In this document: piece after piece, positions 62,393 through 64,000 of the stretch | How the letters are laid out: each line of letters starts with the position of its first letter | Position numbering within the stretch: position 1 is the stretch's first letter | Virus record (IMG/VR): IMGVR_UViG_3300027801_002517 | Span: 1-64,000 of that record | DNA length: 64,000 nucleotides | Reading direction: 5' to 3' (one strand) | Origin: a virus | Position numbers and translations under genes: made by a program | Notes under the pieces: model-generated | Database searches by the model: none | Told to the model about the DNA's origin: nothing | The model's input: only the letters and a program-made list of their open reading frames with translations

Positions 62393-63138
62393 AATTTTGT
62401 GGTCTTTCTTAAAACCTTGATGTTATCAATTTTTCTTATTGGTTTATTTACAGTATTTGGTTGAATATTTAAAGTCTTTTTTTTACATAATTCATTAATT
62501 GCCTCAAACATAAACTTGTTTTTATATTCTGTTGTAGATACAATTTTGTAAAAGGCATCTATTAAATTTAAATCGTTCAGATATAGAATTTCCGTCCAAT
62601 ATTTACTCTTTATTCCTAACGACAATCTTTGTAACTTTTGTTGTCTTTCTTCTATAATTCCTATTTCGAAGTTGGAATCATCTATTTGATTTTGTACAAC
62701 AACACAAGAACTGTTTAAATCCATCATATCTAAATGTGATGAATAAAACAAAACTCCTCCACCAAAAAAAATAATCTTATCATTCATTATTGTATTCAAG
62801 CACAGTCTGATACTTTCGCAACAATTCGAGTTGTAATACATTTGATTTTCAACAACTTTGATATTTACATTTGAGAATTTGCTTTTCAAAAAATGTACAA
62901 TTTTTATAGATTCAAATCCAACACAAACAATAATTTCAAAATTCTGGAAGCTCGCTTTAATGCTTTCTATTTGTTTCTCTAGAACTGTTTTTCCGTTCTC
63001 CATCTTTAGCATAGAGATTGGTCCATAACTTTTCATCCTATATCCATGATTTTCACCCAGCAAGACTACGGTCATAAAGTCTTTTTTCTTGGCAGTCTTC
63101 CCTTTTTTCGGACTAGTAATGAAATTCTTATTTCTCAT
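62389..63138 (-). CDS. Sugar-1-phosphate nucleotidyltransferase-like protein
   Basis: This is a 249-residue protein with a basic N-terminus (SPKKGKTAKKKDF) and then VVLLGENHGYRM (residues 24-35), a variant of the LAAGxGxRM nucleotidyltransferase motif. GKTVLEKQIESI, NSNCCESIRLCLN and IIFFGGGVLF match the family's later core (ESxRxxL). The glycine loop is non-standard, so activity is uncertain. It may activate a sugar phosphate or be a choline/phosphate-sugar relative. Confidence 0.55.
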   Translation of the reverse strand: MRNKNFITSPKKGKTAKKKDFMTVVLLGENHGYRMKSYGPISMLKMENGKTVLEKQIESIKASFQNFEIIVCVGFESIKIVHFLKSKFSNVNIKVVENQMYYNSNCCESIRLCLNTIMNDKIIFFGGGVLFYSSHLDMMDLNSSCVVVQNQIDDSNFEIGIIEERQQKLQRLSLGIKSKYWTEILYLNDLNLIDAFYKIVSTTEYKNKFMFEAINELCKKKTLNIQPNTVNKPIRKIDNIKVLRKTTKL

Positions 63139-63896
63139 AAATTTTTAACCATATTATTCAATTCAGCGATAGTTTCAATTTCTTGAATTGTCTTGTTGAA
63201 ATCATTGTGTTTTAAATACTCATTATTAATAGCTGAAAATAACGAACAAGTTATATTCCCCTGTTTGAAGATTATATTCTTATCTAAATCATAATTAAGT
63301 GATGTATCTATTTTAGAGAATAGATCAGGATTGATAATGTCTCCAGCATGTAGTTTACTTAAATAGTTACTACCATACAAATTGGAAAAACAACTGAAAT
63401 CACGAACTCGTGCTTCTTTAACCCCTGTCAAAACTAATCGAGAATTTTTAAATCCATTATTAATTAATGCGTTAGTAAGATGTGCCATTTTTGATACATC
63501 TTTAGTTGTGAATGAACTGATAATTACTTTTATTTTATCGGGTGGATATTGAGTGTCTAAAATTGAGCTGATAGTTTTTTCTACTTTATCGGGAGTACCT
63601 TCGTCGTATATGGCTATCCCGAAAGTAGGCTTAATTTCATTCTGTGCCTCTTCAAGTGTAATTTCAGTGTCTTCATCCCTATATAGATTACAAAGCCGTG
63701 TGAGTCCATATAGTGTGCCTGTGGCTTCTCTAACAACCAAGCACTCTTGACGTTCTTTAAAACTTTTTATTCTTTTACCCCTACAACCTATCTGTAAATT
63801 ACCAATATGCTCACCTTCAAGTTTTTTAGCAAATTTACAACCCTTACAGGTCATAGCCACTTTATCGTTCTGCGGTGATTTCATAATATATACCAT
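63135..63896 (-). CDS. Cysteine-rich, GT-A-like protein
   Basis: This is a 253-residue protein. The first ~70 residues hold five cysteines (17, 20, 38, 52, 69; MTCKGCKFAKKL start), a possible metal-binding module. Then FGIAIYDEGTPDKVEKTISS and KIKVIISSFTTKD follow the GT2 N-terminal pattern (strand, D/E, helix, strand). No clear DxD is visible. Neither ATG at 63,896 nor at 63,884 has a strong ribosome site; the start is probably coupled to the upstream gene. Confidence 0.5.
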   Translation of the reverse strand: MVYIMKSPQNDKVAMTCKGCKFAKKLEGEHIGNLQIGCRGKRIKSFKERQECLVVREATGTLYGLTRLCNLYRDEDTEITLEEAQNEIKPTFGIAIYDEGTPDKVEKTISSILDTQYPPDKIKVIISSFTTKDVSKMAHLTNALINNGFKNSRLVLTGVKEARVRDFSCFSNLYGSNYLSKLHAGDIINPDLFSKIDTSLNYDLDKNIIFKQGNITCSLFSAINNEYLKHNDFNKTIQEIETIAELNNMVKNL

Positions 63897-64000
63897 TAAT
63901 TTGAGTAGTTATAACTTTTAAATCAAGTTGGGATATCATATCTGCAGTTTGTGTTACATCTGACATAGACTTACAATTTGCAACTACTTCGGATGCATCT
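63862..64000 (-). CDS. C-terminal end of an upstream gene running off the window
   Basis: Reading leftward from the window edge, an open frame of 45 codons (…SEVVANCKSMSDVTQTADM…) ends with TAA at 63,862-63,864, ending VITTQINGIYYEITAER. It overlaps the start of the next gene by 35 bases, as do other junctions in this operon. Too little is seen to name it. Confidence 0.55.
   Translation of the reverse strand, partial: DASEVVANCKSMSDVTQTADMISQLDLKVITTQINGIYYEITAER

Noticed and set aside
1-64000. CRISPR arrays, insertion sequences, tRNA genes, attachment sites
   Set aside because: I looked for short regularly spaced repeats, transposase motifs with inverted ends and cloverleaf-like sequences and saw none; repeats found are coding repeats within large genes.

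Overview
The window looks like part of the genome of a large, AT-rich tailed double-stranded DNA phage. It has the usual tail order (head-tail joining candidates, tail tube, assembly chaperones, tape measure, distal tail proteins). It has no ribosomal, tRNA or metabolic housekeeping genes, genes are tightly packed with 1-4 base overlaps, and no stretch over 300 bases lacks a gene. The long carbohydrate cassette and the fibre proteins suggest a host with a sugar-coated surface, probably Gram-negative and aquatic; that is inference. No tail sheath gene is visible, so a long non-contractile tail is possible, but a sheath gene could lie outside the window.

Region 1 (1-42,320, + strand) is the virion module. 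It opens inside a trimeric-fibre gene with 24-residue repeats and a duplicated YadA-like beta-roll. Small head-tail joining candidates and a two-domain tail tube protein follow. A structured, terminator-like leader then precedes three chaperone-type genes, two of them paralogous, and a 1,942-residue tape measure protein. The tape measure carries an inserted domain with a PD-(D/E)XK nuclease signature. Next is a 5,382-residue giant protein containing Calx-beta-like, RCC1-like, Ig/cadherin-like, LamG-like, FG-GAP and Rossmann-like segments. Several further large tail-tip or baseplate candidates and a small, probably abundant structural protein close the module. Two sites sharing GTGTATAA precede the tube gene and this last gene and may be late promoters.

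Region 2 (42,321-42,397) is the convergent boundary and carries a strong GC-rich, U-tailed terminator.

Region 3 (42,398-64,000, - strand) reads leftward as one tightly coupled operon. At its 3' end are a zinc-ribbon protein, a Rad52-like annealing candidate and a Vsr/DUF559-type homing endonuclease. The rest is a surface-sugar factory: CMP-nonulosonate synthetase, two NeuB-type synthases, a GT29 (sialyltransferase-type) enzyme, a UDP-sugar dehydrogenase, and a GDP-deoxyhexose set. That set is a perosamine-synthase-like enzyme, a ColD-like 3-dehydratase with His in place of the PLP lysine, and a GDP-fucose synthase/ColC-like reductase. Also present are NAD synthetase, SDRs, a class III aminotransferase, a methyltransferase, a VOC protein, a sugar nucleotidyltransferase and several glycosyltransferases.

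Together, region 3 could build and transfer nonulosonic acid and 6-deoxy or 3,6-dideoxy sugars, either to the virion (for example onto the Gly/Ser/Thr-rich fibres of region 1) or to the host surface during infection. Gmd, ManC/ManA and NeuC-type enzymes are not in the window and would have to come from elsewhere in the phage or from the host.
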